A DNA stretch of 64,000 nucleotides from Lunularia cruciata (GCA_948567375.1 OX419755.1:1741001-1805000), one strand, 5' to 3'; shown: positions 11,111-23,700, numbered from the stretch's first letter. The notes: generated by a model not told the origin, from the letters alone. Made by a program: numbers and translations.

Positions 11111-13260
11111 TAACACCAGGTGTGAACCGTGCTCTCTCAAAGGCCAGTCTAGTTGGCAACTCCTCCAGTCTAGCCGTTGGTGCTTGCCACAAACCATTGG
11201 TTGTTGAACGGATCCCATGCTCCTCAACCAAGTCAGCTCCACTACCAACCACCTCTGCTATGGTAGTAGGAACCACATCATCTCTACTCTCACAAAGTGT
11301 GGTAGCCAATTGGAACACTAGGGCTGGGTCAACTTCCAATGTAAACATATCACTGGCCAAAAATAAAGGATGTCGCATAATCAGTTAAGCCGCTCCCAAC
11401 ATCATGCTAGACTCAGTTTGTGTAATAGTAGGTGGCTGACTAGTAGGTAGTCCATCATGCACTCCATCACCACCTACCACACCTGCACTAGGACGTCTAA
11501 GAACCATGGATGTCGTCTGCAATGCCTCAGATAGCTTGAAAGACAGGGGAAGTTTGACCTGTCTCCCAACCTCTCCTCTTTGTGGGTCCAACTCCATTGA
11601 TGCTCCTCTAGGCTCTGGAGCATGTATTGTACTCCTAGTCACTGCTACATATGCATCCACTTGTGTTGCTTTGCACATGAAGTCCAAAGCATCTCTATCA
11701 CCAACATATGAGGTGGAAGCCTAAGCACCCGAATCTGATCTCCTCTACGCAATAGCCAAACTAGCCAATCTCTGCTCCAACTGCTCAATCCGAGTAGCCA
11801 TAGTTGTGTAAGAAGTAAGGGTAGGTACTACACCCCTACTAGATGTAGATCCTCTACCACCACCTCTACCACCTCGTCCTCCATGAACTGGAGCTCCTCT
11901 ACTACCTGCCATAGCAGCCTTACCACTCCGTAACTCCGGGTGTAGGTCAAAACACCAGTCACTAGTGTGACCAAATCTGTGGCAATACTCACACTGCCTT
12001 TGTGCTGGCTATGATACACCAGAGGTATCAGGTCCGTTGCCTTGAGTACAATTGCTCCTATGGTGAGGTCCACCACAAGTCCAACGAGCAACACTACCAC
12101 TCACTGGCTGCTGCTGATCCAAAAATGAAGGTAAGGGTCTAACTACAATAGGTCCTCCACTCGCTCCATAGGATCTGGGATGTCCACCCTGTCCTCAAAA
12201 ATCAACTAGGCACTGGTGCACTTTGCTGCACTCTAGAAGAAGTCACAACCGTGGATGAGGTCTCCCTACCAAATCGAGATGTCACCACCTTCTCTTCCAC
12301 CATGTTGAGCTCAATACGCTCAGCCAAAGTAAAGACCATTGTCAAAGTAGGCAAAGTAGCCTATAACAACGTAGCATCACGAAATCTACGTCACAACTCC
12401 CTGTCCAGTATCCCATACCAAAATTGGACTGCCTAGGCCTCAGTTACTCCCTGAGTGAAAATGACCAGCCGTCTCATGCAAGTGTATGCCTTGCATAGGC
12501 TCTCTCCAGCCTTCCGCTGGAACTCCTCCAAGCTCCTCAGCTTGTCAATCCGCACTCCCTGGTAGTTCTACCTCAAACATAGGAAGAACTCCACCATGGG
12601 GTTAAACCCCGGTACCACACCACCTCCTGCAGCGGTACATCCAGTCGTAGTAGCACTATCTCCCGCTAGGGCACCTCCACTAGCTCCACCAACACTACTC
12701 GAGCTAGAACTTGTAGGTACATCCAATCTACTCCTGGCCACCAAACCTAAAGTGATAAGACATAGTTTGGAGACTAATATTGTCTCCATAACTCAATTTC
12801 TACCAAATGAGCTCTCCTGAACTCATGGTAGTCGTCCATCGGCGGACCCTCCAAGTACTGAAACAACCCCTTCCATGCCATGAAAGGTGTGAACAAAGTC
12901 GGGTTCCGCATTTGCTACAGATCACACCAACTATCAAACTCTTGGATGAAGTCATCCAACTCAATGGTACCCACTGTACTAGAGTAACACCTAGGGCCTT
13001 TTGGAGGCCCCATAAATCTCGTCCATGTCCCACAACAACGGTGTGGACACACCAAGTGCACTCTCAACTGAATCAGCTCCTATGTCGAACTCCAACTCAG
13101 AGTCAATCTCCTCCCTCATTAGGACCTGAAATACAAGCTGATACCGAGCACCACTCCGAGTAAACCCACTGTGTACTACAAGGCTAACTCCTCTGGAATC
13201 CCCAAAGAACTCCGTCGTGACCAAGTAACCACAACAACAAATCCAAACCACCAACTACAA
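11110..13260 (-). pseudogene. Element A gag with two zinc knuckles
   Basis: Gag forms the particle and binds RNA. The N-terminal part near 12800-13010 reads, in a broken frame, a helical capsid-like stretch (F..WC..., then MAWKGLFQYLEG). Two CCHC-type knuckles follow: the first at about 12040-12095 has lost its first Cys (R-WTCGGPHHRSNC), the second at 11952-11993 is canonical (CEYC, H, DWC). An RGG-rich tail (GGRGGRGGGRG) comes next, then a long linker, open for 90 to 100 codons at a time, leading to the protease. Stops and frame shifts break it in many places. Confidence 0.8.
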
Positions 13261-14274
13261 CCGCAAGTTGCAACCGTAAATGCCCACCGAGTGCCAACAC
13301 CACCAAGTGCCAATACCAACTAAGCACCACCCACTAATGTAACTCTAACCAAGATAAGTACACTAGGGGAAAGGGCAACCTATAACCTGCCATCATAACA
13401 TGCACTCTCACGGGCTACATGTCATCACTTCCTGCCTCACCAGAGAGAAACAAAGGTAGTCTGACTGGTCATCACTCTAGCCTCACTATCGAGAGCACAC
13501 TTGAGCACCAACGCTCAAAAGTCAGGGCACCTCATACAAACGTGGTGCACAACCAGGAAGTAGAGAATGGATGAGGTCCAATCACAAGAAATCTAAACAA
13601 AAACCCTCCATCTCATAACACAACATGGGACTGACTCTATCACCATTTAGCATTTGACATAAGAGAAGTTCGTATCTAAATCCTAAGCTACCAAAATCAC
13701 CAAGAATGGGATCAAAGTACCTCTCCTAGCCAAAGCTACATGTGTATAGATAACCGTGGCATAGTCACTAGGACAACAAGTGAGGGTGGACCAATTGGCT
13801 TAAGCACCAATCTAGGAACAAGAGAACTAGAGGTCAAACCGTGTTGCGCACAATCTAGCAAGAAAGGCAGATTTTGCCAACCAATGACCAAGATCTACTC
13901 TAAACTAACTAGCCTCATGCCAACAAGCTGGCTTGTTGGCCCTTCTAGGCCTTTGTAGCCTCTCATAGCCCATGGCCCTATGCCTCAAAGCCTCTAAACG
14001 CCAAACGAGGCCTTTCTTCTTGCCACTTTGAACCTCTTCCAAAATTGGCAAAACTTCTCCAAATCTACAAAAGTCCTCCAAACTAGCAAAAGTCCTCCAA
14101 ATTTGGCCATAATCTGACATAAAATGCAGCCAAAATCTGACGTCAACCCTAAAGTTGGCTGTCTGCCAAATCTCCTACTAACTTTCAACTCAAGCCAAAT
14201 TGACAACATGGGTTTTTCCAAATCACAAATTCATGAGAATAGCTTCACAACTCTACCTTCAATTTGACTTTCTG
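13261..14274 (-). other. Element A untranslated leader
   Basis: Between gag and the 5' LTR remnant lies about 1 kb with no sustained coding frame. It is pyrimidine and A-rich on the plus strand. I see no recognisable primer-binding site complementary to a common tRNA at the LTR junction near 14876. It probably served as leader and packaging region. Confidence 0.5.
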
Positions 14275-14930
14275 AGCCCAACTTGCAGCAAATTGGTCCT
14301 ACTTTCAACTCTTGAGCTCAAAATCATAACCACTGCTCAAAATTTGCTCCTTCTTTGCTTGAAATTTGGCCAGCACTTCCGCACACTGTCTGCCTTATTG
14401 CCAAATTTGCATCAATTGAATGAGCTTTGGCACACTAGTGAAACACCGAACTTGAATCGAGCTACCAACGATCCACCAAGCTTGGAGATACCACCAACAC
14501 TCAAAGTTCTTGCACCCAATTTCCCCTTGACTTCACTTCTCTGATCTAATCAGATTGTTTACCACTCTCATCCCAACTCAACTCAGATCAATACTTGATC
14601 TAAGCCCAACTTGCAGCAAATTGGTCTTGCCTTCACCTCTTGAGCTCAAAATCACAATTAATGCTCAAAATTTGCTCCTTCTTTGCTCAAAATTTGGCCA
14701 GCGCTTCCACACACTGTTTGCCTAACTACCAAATCTGCATCAATTGAACAAGCTTCTGCACACTAGGGAAACACTAAACTTGAATCGAGCTACCAACGAT
14801 CCACCGAGCTTGGAGATACCACCAACACTCAAAGTTCTTGCACCCTATTTCCCCCTGACTTCTCTTCTGTGATGTAATCAGATTGTTTACCACTCTCATC
14901 CCAACTCAACTCGGATCAATACTTGACCTG
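14275..14930. repeat. 328-bp tandem duplication in element A leader
   Basis: The unit starting AGCCCAACTTGCAGCAAATT begins at 14275 and again at 14603. The LTR-start sequence AATCAGATTGTTTACC recurs at 14548 and 14876, also 328 bp apart. The duplication therefore carries the first bases of the LTR and the leader next to it, so it must have formed across the LTR/leader junction. Confidence 0.9.
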
Positions 14931-15151
14931 TCACTCTATAAATTGCCAATAACTAGGCACTGATTACAGTCAAGCCACACCCACTCAAGCATAGAGAATC
15001 CAAGTGACGCTCGGTGGCCCTAACATGAAATTAGACCACTAATAGCCCTAACATGAAATTAGACCACTAATAAGTAGTCCATGAATAACTACCAAAATAT
15101 CTATGACTACCAACACTACCACTCTAGCATTCAAGCAATCTAGCTTTGTCA
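14876..15151 (-). repeat. 5' LTR remnant of element A
   Basis: From AATCAGATTGTTTACC to GTGACGCTCGGTGG this matches the long block of the left terminal region. The match then skips about 190 bp and resumes at CCCTAACATGAAATTAGACC, matching ACCCCGAACACAAAATTTGACC at about 5611, and ends near TTTGTCA at 15151. It is thus an LTR with an internal deletion. A 28-bp unit, CCCTAACATGAAATTAGACC plus flank, is duplicated at about 15017-15072. Confidence 0.7.
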
Positions 15152-15530
15152 TCTAAAATATTGTAAGAACTAAATATATTTAAAAAAGATAAAACTAGCA
15201 TATATCTAAAAAATAATAAAAATGGTCTAAAAACATCTAAGAAGTTTCTAAGAACTTTTGACGGATTGAGTAACTTGGGTGTCAAGTTGATGGCCGACTT
15301 AGCTTGTATGCCAAATAAACAACTAGCTTAGCTTGCACTCAAAGTAAATAGCTAGCTTAGCTTGCACTCCAAGAAGTGCTACTTTTAGAACAAACTTTTA
15401 AACCTTCCTTGTACTTAGGTCAACTTTAAATGCTCAAGATCAAGCTCAAGATAAGCGTTTGGAGTTTCCTTCAATTGAGAGTTTTGAATATGATTTTCCA
15501 TTCTACTCTTTCTCTCCCTGATCTTTTATA
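15152..15530 (+). repeat. Element D 5' LTR, right part
   Basis: From about 15168 the sequence tracks the LTR at 45866-46267: ACTAAATATA, GATTGAGTAACTTG, TTAGCTTGCACTCCAAG, TTTGGAGTTTCCTTCAATTG and CTCTTTCTCTCCCTGATC. It ends at CTTTTATA (CTTTTACA in the sister LTR), directly before the primer-binding site. Confidence 0.8.
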
Positions 15531-15531
15531 T

Positions 15532-15543
15532 TGGTATCAAAGT
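15532..15543 (+). other. Primer-binding site of element D
   Basis: TGGTATCAAAGT lies one base after the LTR end. It matches the initiator-tRNA-Met primer site of plant retrotransposons (TGGTATCAGAGC) at the first eight bases and most of the rest. Element E carries the same TGGTATCAAAGT variant. Confidence 0.8.
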
Positions 15544-17429
15544 AAGACGTGTTGAGATGAATGATATCTATAGACCATCAAATCTATTTCCTCCACACAA
15601 TTGGGATTTCTATGTTCATGTACTACCAAAACATCATTTCACATAATTTCCTCATTTCATGCTTTGGTCTTTTTTTTTTGAATGCAATCAATTTTTTTGA
15701 TGAAGCATTGATCCTTCTAATTATAACTTACAAAGAGTAGTAGACATGTTGAATTTATTTGATAACTAAGACATTTAGGAGTAGGTAGTCTAGTAGAGTA
15801 GTAATCATGGCAACAATGCCCAAAGTTATCATTACTATGTGATTATAGCATAGAGCAGATAGAGCATCTTACAACAATTATATTTATGTATCAACACTTT
15901 GGAAAGTAAATAGTTTGATAGAGTAGTAACCAAGGTGGTGGTGCCCAAAGTTATCATTTATATTTAACAATAGATAAAGCATCTTAACCAATTTTTGGAA
16001 TAGAGAGATCATGATGATTATGGTCAACAACAATAGCAAATAGAGAACAACTTTTTGAAAGGAAGAAAATCAAGTGTGATTTTTAAAGCCTAAACCATTT
16101 GAATAGAAGAATTTACCTAGTATTGAGGAGAACTTTGTATTTGATTGTGAGTTGTACCTTGAATTTATAAACCTTCTAGATGAATGCAGATAGATCTTCT
16201 CGGCTTTGAGCAAATAAGATGGATTAGAAAATCTCAAATCTCATGAGCCACATGAGATAGCTTAACAAAGATAAGCCAGATTGGTTATGAAAGGAACTAC
16301 AACATTCAATTTCAAAATAGAATAATGTAGATTCCAAAAATACAAGAAAGCAAAGATTTGGATTTTTTTGTACAAGGCTTGAAATCACACACCAAATTAG
16401 AAGTAAGCATGCACAAGCCCATATATTTAGAAGAAAAAATGTAGTTGGCCAAGCAATTTTCTTCTTTGGTTTTCACAATTTTGCCTTGACCACAAACTTG
16501 TCTTGTCACAACTTCAAAAAAATTGCAAACATACCACATATGGATGGAGGAGCCAAAACCCAATGCCATGCAATGGGGACTACTAGGCATCATAGACTAA
16601 GACCAATTGCAACAAAATGGTGGTTGCTTTTATTATTGTTGCCAAATTGGATAATGCATTGCAAAATTTCCAACTAGATATAGATCACCTCAACCCATTG
16701 ACCAAATGGAGTTCTTGAAGTGTGAGAATTAGAGAAAGAAAGAGTACTAGTAAGAGATATCGAGCCACTCACTAGATAATTGATTTATTCTAACAAGATT
16801 GAGTACTAAACTTATGCAAGTTTAATTCACTTGCAAGGTATGATATACAATTGTGGTAGTAAGATTAAGTTAATTGTGTGAATTTTAAGAATCACGTGTC
16901 CAGAGGAAATATGCATTCTTATCAAGTTGGTATTAAGTAGTAAATTGATGATTGTGGATGGTAGAAAGGGTTTTGGTATTTGTACCTCACATCTTGTTGC
17001 ATTCAAGATTAGAAAAGAACATTTAGAGTGTATGAGATTTTTAGTAGTTTTCTTACATTATAATATAATTCTATGTTTTCCTTAACTTGAATATCATAGG
17101 GTTCAATTTGATTGGGTTTGATGATAAATTAAAATATATCACCAAGGTAAGGATTATTGATTAGGTTTCTCACACCTTTGAAAAGGACATATTAGAGAAG
17201 TCAATTCCAAGATGATAAATTTATGAATATGGTTGCTATAGAACAAGCTTTGGAAGAAGGTATTCTTACCTTGTTGTGTGTATCAAGCTTATTGTGCAAG
17301 GAAAATTAGATGAGAATAAGAAGCCTCCAAAAAGCAATTATTGATTAGATGGTTAAGAATTTTCAGATAGGTTTTAAGATCTTAAATTTTTTTTCCTTCT
17401 CATCAGGGTATACTCTTAAAGATCAAACT
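15544..17429 (+). other. Element D gag region, decayed beyond recognition
   Basis: By position this should be gag and protease. I see neither a zinc knuckle nor a DSG motif, and stops occur in every frame. Open frames such as 16486-16677 have no domain. Confidence 0.4.
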
Positions 17430-18330
17430 ATTGCCAAGAACTACTCCATTCAATAGACCAATCTATCTATTCTCACCAAAGGAGTTAGAAAATAATTTAA
17501 CAACAATAATTGAGTTGTTGGAGAAGGATTTCATAAAACATGCCACATCTCCTTGGGAGCACCAATACTCTTTGTACCAAAGAAGTATGGACTACTTTGA
17601 TTCTATATTGATTATCATGGTTTTATCAATCAAACCTTGAAGACTACATATCCTTGGCTTCAAATTGATGACTTTTTGGATCAATTAAGTGGAGCCTTAT
17701 ACTTCTTAAAGTTGGATCTTTGAAATGGCTATTGGAAAATTCTTATTAATGAGAAGATATGCAAAAGATTACCTTTTGTACAATAATATAATAAGATATA
17801 CATTTTGAATGGAGAGTTTTACCTTCTTGGCTCATTAATGCTCCAATGATTTTTATGGTTGAAATATGTTGGGTATTACAAAAGCTATTGGTCAAAATGT
17901 GGTAGTGTTCTTAAATAAAATTTAAATTTATAATAAGATAGAGAAAGAATAAAATTACCACATACAAGAAGTCTTAAGATGACTACACAATGGAAATTCT
18001 ATTGCAAGAAGTCCAAATGTACCTTTTGGCAAAAGGAAGTTAACTTCTTGGGCCATAAGGTATTTGTGGAGTGGAATAAGATGAAAAACGAGAAAATCAA
18101 GGCAATAACCAGTTGGTCTACTTCTAAAGATGCCACTAAAGTTTGAGGTTTAATGGTTGTGAGTTTTTTTGACTATCTATCTATTATTATGCTCATGTGG
18201 CCTCTCCCTTAAAGCTCTCTTAGGGAAGACAATAAGCTTTGAGTGGACCACCAAGCAAGACAAAACATTCAATAAACTTAAAGATATGGTGTTTTGTTAT
18301 TCATGCTCCAACCATATGATACTCAATTGT
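17430..18330 (+). pseudogene. Element D reverse transcriptase remnant
   Basis: The N-terminal RT block reads NRPIYLFSPKELENNL, then IELLEKDFIKHATSPW, the classical gypsy entry segment. Later blocks are KLMTFW, VVVFLN at the catalytic site (about 17895-17915, with the second Asp lost), KCTFWQKEVNFLGHKV (about 18005-18065) and IKAITSWSTSKDATKV. FEWTTKQDKTFNKLK, the RT-to-RNase H connector, is at about 18235-18285. Multiple stops and frame shifts make it a pseudogene. Confidence 0.8.
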
Positions 18331-19226
18331 CTTGTTTGATTTAATTTGATACTTATAACTTTACAATTGAATCCTTATTGCAATAGGAATCCATAGATAG
18401 ATTGCATCCCATTGCCTTTATATCTTAATAATAAATTTCAAAAACATGAATTATTTTGCTTGAGACCAATAACAACTTGTAATAGTATATGGAACAAAGT
18501 TTGGAGATATTATCTCATTGGAGAAACAAGTGATAATGCCTACCAATCATAAACAATTATTGTAGACCTTATATTTGGAATACATGAAGAGTTGGCATCA
18601 TCAATGTGAGGAATTCCTACAATTATGCAATATCAATCTTAAGTAAAAACTAGGGAAAGTTCCATATCATTCTCAATGCCCTACCATGGCAACTTAATTT
18701 GAAGATTCTTCATGAATTATAGGAATATAGGAACAGGAATGACTATTACCTCGGGATAAACAGACTCAAAGGTTTAAAAATAATTTACAACATGACCTTT
18801 TCTTTCATATTGTGCAAAGTTGTCTTGCAGCACATGAAAAAGTGTAGAACACCTTTTCTGTCAAGGATGAACTATTATTTTGCAAGAACCAAATTATGTT
18901 CTAACTATGAGAGATCTATATCTCATGCAATTTTAAGAGGTGCATGACTTATCAATCCTTGGTCAAATGGGTTTGGACAAGACCAAGATCTTGAGTACCC
19001 TTAAATATCAATGGTGGTGGCCAAACATGGCATAAGAGGTTTGAGAGTTTGTCTAATTTTATCAATGTAATAGCGTCAATAACCAAAAACCAAACTATTC
19101 CAACTATTCTTAATTCTATCTTCCCAATGGTAACATATGAGTCTAGATCCAATCACATCCTTGCAAAAGATGAATCAAAACCATCCAAAATTTTGTTTGT
19201 TTGTTGATAAGCTTAGCAAGCAGATT
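18331..19226 (+). pseudogene. Element D RNase H and integrase N-terminal remnant
   Basis: After the RT connector, RNase H is barely readable. An integrase zinc-module remnant appears at about 18935-19040 (MGLDKTKILSTLKYQWWWPNM), followed near 19140-19225 by LDPITSLQKMNQNHP and CLFVDKLSKQIL, which correspond to the first core strand with catalytic Asp and the VVVDRLTK strand. The reading is then cut by the inverted fragment at 19227 and resumes at about 19979. Confidence 0.7.
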
Positions 19227-19978
19227 CTAGAAGACCAAGGAGAAAATAGGAGAATGAAAAATCATATTGAAACTCTCAAAATGAGGGAAACTCCAAATTC
19301 ATAGCTTGAGCTTGGACCTTGATAGTTTTAGGTAACCTAGTAACAAGGCTCCCAAGAAGCTTCTAAGGGAGGGTTTTTTTAGAAGCCACCTTAATTGGCT
19401 TGCAAACTACATTAGCCATGAACATGGTGTACAAGGAACTCAATCCTTAGAAAGTTCCAAGAAATTATTAGATGCTTCTAGAATTTTTTTTGAATTTCCT
19501 AGATATATACTTGTTCTACCTCCTTTTAGCTAAATTTGTTTTTTGCTAATGTTCTTTCTAACTCCATATTATTACACATTATCTGTCATTGCTATGTCCA
19601 CTTTTCCAAAGAATCTTCAAAATTGCATATAGCCATTTGCATATTTTGGAGATGAGAAATAGGCTCCATGTGGCATCATGAAAAGGATACCCTTTCCAAA
19701 GAATTGTTTGTTCAATTTATTGTTGCTTGCCATGTTGGATATCATGAGGTGCAAGTATATAATCATCTTTGGATTTTTCATGGTGATCTATAGAGATTGG
19801 AAGAAGAGGAGGTTATGTATGTGTAGGGAAAGAAGAGAGGTTAGAAAAAAGGTTTTAACTTTGAGGCGTAGAAGACAAGATGGATCTTCATGTGATTAGG
19901 AAGTGCATGTTTATTGGCAACAAGAGAAACAATCTGAATACTATCAAAGGGTTTCACATTCATTGAAACCAAGTTCAT
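19227..19978 (-). mobile_element. Inverted fragment of a D/E-family element (3' LTR plus integrase tail)
   Basis: 19227-19576 resembles the E-family LTR in minus orientation (GAGGGAAACTCCAAATTC, CTTGAGCTTGGACC, CCCAAGAAGCTTC, then AACTCCATATTATTACA at its start). It is followed by the chromodomain and integrase tail on the minus strand: TTTCCAAAGAA and GGTATCCTTTTCATGATGCC match element E at 34720-34750, and the tail runs to AAACCAAGTTCATA. Element D's integrase continues on the plus strand immediately afterwards. It is a truncated antisense insertion. Confidence 0.75.
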
Positions 19979-20730
19979 ATTTTCTATAGCCTATCATCCT
20001 TAAATTAAATTGATGACCAAATAGAACAAGCAAATTGTACGTTGGAAGATATGTTATATGCCTACATTCACCAGAATAATTGGAATACTTATCTTATAGT
20101 TGCTAAGTATGCTTATCAAAATTCTAAGTAAGCAAGTATAGGCTTCTTTCCCTTCTTTGTTAATTATGGGCAAGACACACTTGTTTTAGATTCTATTCTT
20201 GCTCCACCACCATCTCATGTCCCTCATAATTTCATCTTCTTATCCATGGTATCTTTGTCCTTCCATCAAGCAAAGTCTCACTTCTTATTGCTCAAAATCA
20301 AAGCAAATATTCAATGCTCAAAAGCACTATGTTGATAGCAATTGTTTTGATCTCACTCTTCAAATCAATGACAATGTTATGCTTTCCTCTAGTAACCTTC
20401 TTGATCCTCTTGAGACCCAAGTGTGTAACCTCTTTTCCAATTGGAAAGGTTTTTATTTTATATAATTGAAATCATGTCTCTTATTACTTACAAACATGAA
20501 GATCCATCTTGTCTTCCATGTCTCAAAGTTGAAACCTTTTGTTTATAACAATTTTTTTTCCTGCACGACCTCCTTATCCTCAAATCTTTATTAATGACAA
20601 TTATGAAGAATACAAATTTTATTGCATACTTGCACCTTGCAATGTGGCCACTAGTTACAAATTGAATTTAAGATCCTTCGGAAAGGATATCCACTTCATG
20701 GTGCCAAATGGATATCCAAAATGAAAAATT
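19979..20730 (+). pseudogene. Element D integrase C-terminus and chromodomain remnant
   Basis: The reading resumes at SIAYHP (canonical TAYHPQTDGQTE, here broken by stops), then FPFFVNYGQDTLVLDS and APPPSHVPH, as in element E. The GPY/F region reads LTLQINDNVMLSSSNLLDPLETQV (about 20352-20423). A chromodomain trace follows: NDNYEEYKFYCILA at about 20597-20640 and, in a shifted frame, a KGYP-like and HDATW-like segment near 20680-20710. Chromodomains of chromoviruses bind methylated histone H3 and direct integration to heterochromatin. Dead copy. Confidence 0.75.
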
Positions 20731-23700
20731 GGGTATTGTTGCAAATCTAATTTAAGAGACAAGAAAATTAACCTTAAGGAATATAATAATGGAAATTTTG
20801 TTGCACTCTCAAAGTTTAAAGTACACAAATGACACTTCCTTAGTATCATTATCAAAGTATTCATTGGCTCCATTCCTTAACCAAATTTAACTTTAGCAAA
20901 CTAGCTTCAAGGTGGTCTCTAGCTATCCTTGGGGGACCTAAATTGGTATCAGACCTTAATCAGAACTGTTCCACCCACAAAAATGCACCTAGTGTCAAAA
21001 GGAAGTACCACATCAAAATGCATACCATTGGTGTTGATTGTACATAGTGAGTAATAGGTCAGAATTGGCTTGCACATGTGGAGCTCTATTTGACCATGAG
21101 GGAGGACCAGAAGTCAAAGTGGTTCTACTAAAGTAGGGTTCTTTAAAGGGGAGGTTCCTTTCTTGTCAAAGAAGGAGCTCCTAACAAACCTCTAGGATTC
21201 GGGGTAGAATTCTAAGGGACCATTTAAGAGAAAAGTCCACCTTTCAAACACTTTGTGTATGTGAGGCAATTCTTGCAATTCTCCAAGGAAATTCAAAGTT
21301 GGCAATTGTAGATGTAAAGACATACAAGGCAGAAATTGATGGACCTTGAGTGAGTAAGAAGTTGTATATTCTATTTTCTTAATAGAACAAGACTAGACCA
21401 ATTGTTGATCATTCAAGGGGAAGCTTGTCGGACCTCTTGGGCACTTTCAGAGAATTGTAGCCAAATTTTGAAAGGATATTGGTCACCATATTTGCAAGTT
21501 CCACTTGGAAAATGAAGGTCAAGTATGCATATCTCTCAAGCATATCAAGGAAGAGCATGTGATGGGTACCTCTAGAAGAATGAAAAATCCAGTCTACCAC
21601 TATGGAGACGTTTGACACATATGAGTATTTGTTTGAGAGGAAATGGGGAGATAAATGCTTGGAAGGGGGAGTAAATGATGGAGTGACTGTTGGTAGGGTG
21701 ACAAAATTTGAGTGACAATTAGTGAATGGTTCAATACTCTTTGTAGAAAAAGGAATTCATATGTTTCATTATAATATCTTGTAATTCAAACTATCCATGC
21801 AAGATAATTAGACCTTCAAAGAGAGACATAGTACCCTTTGAGTGAAATCAGGAAGCATGAGATATATTTTACATTTCTAGATTGTATGAAAAGGCAATAT
21901 GAAGACAAAGCACATTAAGGAATTGGTGAAGATGTGTTGAGCAAAAAGAGTCTAAATGAAGTTGGGGAATAAAGCAAGCCCTACTTTGGAGTATTATGCT
22001 AAAATCATAGCATGAAATTGCCTTTGGGAGAGGAAAGTGTGATAGAGAATAATTTTTTGCATATTGTAGAGGGCAAGTCCATGATTGTTGAATGAGCTAA
22101 ATAGTCTTCCAAGTTGCATGAAAGAAGAGGATGTGTTGAAATTTGGATTGAATGAGTGGAGCAGGGGATATATAGTAGAAACTCAAATTATCAGATAGGA
22201 ATAAGGACTTTTCCTTGATAAAAGATCAAGCACAATGCCCATGCAGAACCATGAGAATGGAGATAGGTGAAAATTTTGAATCTTGAGAGTGAGCTTTATG
22301 ATAACTGTTCCTTTGAAGAGGTAATACCATTTCTTAATTTTTAAAGAAGAGTCAAGGACTACAAGGATATTGGATAGTGAAGTTGATCAAGGAGGAATGT
22401 CACTTACCTTTGGGGGAATCTTGCCAAGGTCAAAACAACTCTTGGGTGATTGATTGAGGAAGAGAGAAAATCAGAGTGGCACTCAAAGAAGAGAGAGGTT
22501 GTACCTAGATAAGGGAGTGCTGTTTGGAGGTGGGATGCTAGAAATAGAAAGTGTGCCTAATTAGAAAGAGGAGAGGTTTAAACAAGTAAGTGGTAGCCAA
22601 AATCATACTTAAACCCTGGTCAAGCTACTGACCATTCCAAAAGTGAGATTGAAGACTAACTCAGATTGTGCTATGCTTCGTAGTAGAAAAGGAGGAGTTA
22701 AGGATGAATTTGAGGACTACATGATGCAAATGGCCTTGATCTCCCTTGGGGATTTTGGATTGAGTCAAATATAATGGAATGAGTGACAAGATGCATACAA
22801 AAGAGGATGTACCCTTTGATTTGAGTGCATCTCCATGATTAGGATATTCAAGAATCCTTGCTGCATATCAAGTGAGGAATATGGAGAAGGATTGCCAACC
22901 AAGAGAGAAGCTATGGAAAAGCTGACAAAGGTAATATTTAGAGACAACAAGTACAGTGCCAAGGAAAGATACACCTTCAATTCTTTTGTGAATCCTACGG
23001 TGCAAGGGATATTCAAATTTCTCCTTTCCATTCTCCATCCGGACCATCTTAGTCAAATCATCAAATTTTGTGCCATTACCATTGTCAATGCTTGGACCTG
23101 CATTTTGGTGGTGAATTGGCATTAGTTGCTTCACAAGGGAATTAGAAAAATTGCCCAAAGTGATAGCATGTCAAAAATTTATACTAGGATTTATCTCTTT
23201 CTTTACCACATTTACTATTGACACTCCTTGTTGATAGCCAAAGAGAGAAAAGAGTGGATTAGAAAAGAGAAGGGTTGGAAAGAAAGGAAAATAGTTATTT
23301 CCACTTTGGGGAATACTACTCCTAACATTTGGACAAAGGGAAGGTGGTGGAACTAGATATAGATGACATCTTACACCATACTTTGGAAGTATTACATTCA
23401 AACCTATATAGTTCACCTATCAATCCAATCCCAAACTATTAGGCTGACCATAGAAAGAGCCTCTTTCCTAAATCAATGTTTGGCAGTATACACCAACCTC
23501 TTAACCGATTGCAATCCTTATATGCATTTTTTGCAGCAACCATAAGGAGAATTGCCTCGTTGGTAGGAGAGGAAACCAAATATTAAAATTTTTTACCTAA
23601 AGAAATTTGCTTAATGGCATAGGAGCCTTAGTTCTAGCCTTGTCTCTAACTTAGGATGAACCTCTAATTGCTATTAAGGTAGCATAACATGGATTAAGAA

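Larger units (their letters stand above)
4924..15151 (-). mobile_element. Element A: Ty3/gypsy retrotransposon with DNA methyltransferase and PHD finger
   Basis: This is a decayed but nearly complete LTR retrotransposon of about 10.2 kb on the minus strand. Reading right to left it holds a 5' LTR remnant (14876-15151), a long leader, gag with two zinc knuckles, an aspartic protease (DSG), a C5-cytosine methyltransferase-like domain, RT (YIDD), RNase H, integrase (HHCC and catalytic core), a PHD finger, a purine tract and a 3' terminal region. The order PR-RT-RH-INT is that of Ty3/gypsy (Metaviridae). A sister copy, element B, lies at 26311-34345. Many in-frame stops and frameshifts make it inactive. 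The outer edges were inferred from homology to B and from the flanking D LTR; a possible target duplication (TCGTA/TCTAA) is weak. Confidence 0.85.
15152..20730 (+). mobile_element. Element D: decayed chromovirus (Ty3/gypsy)
   Basis: This is a plus-strand LTR retrotransposon of the same family as E. It has the rest of the 5' LTR, a primer-binding site at 15532, an unrecognisable gag region, RT remnants from 17430, RNase H and integrase remnants, and a C-terminal chromodomain trace at about 20580-20725. The integrase is split by an inverted fragment at 19227-19978. No 3' LTR is evident. Frequent stops and substitutions mark it as one of the oldest insertions here. Confidence 0.8.
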
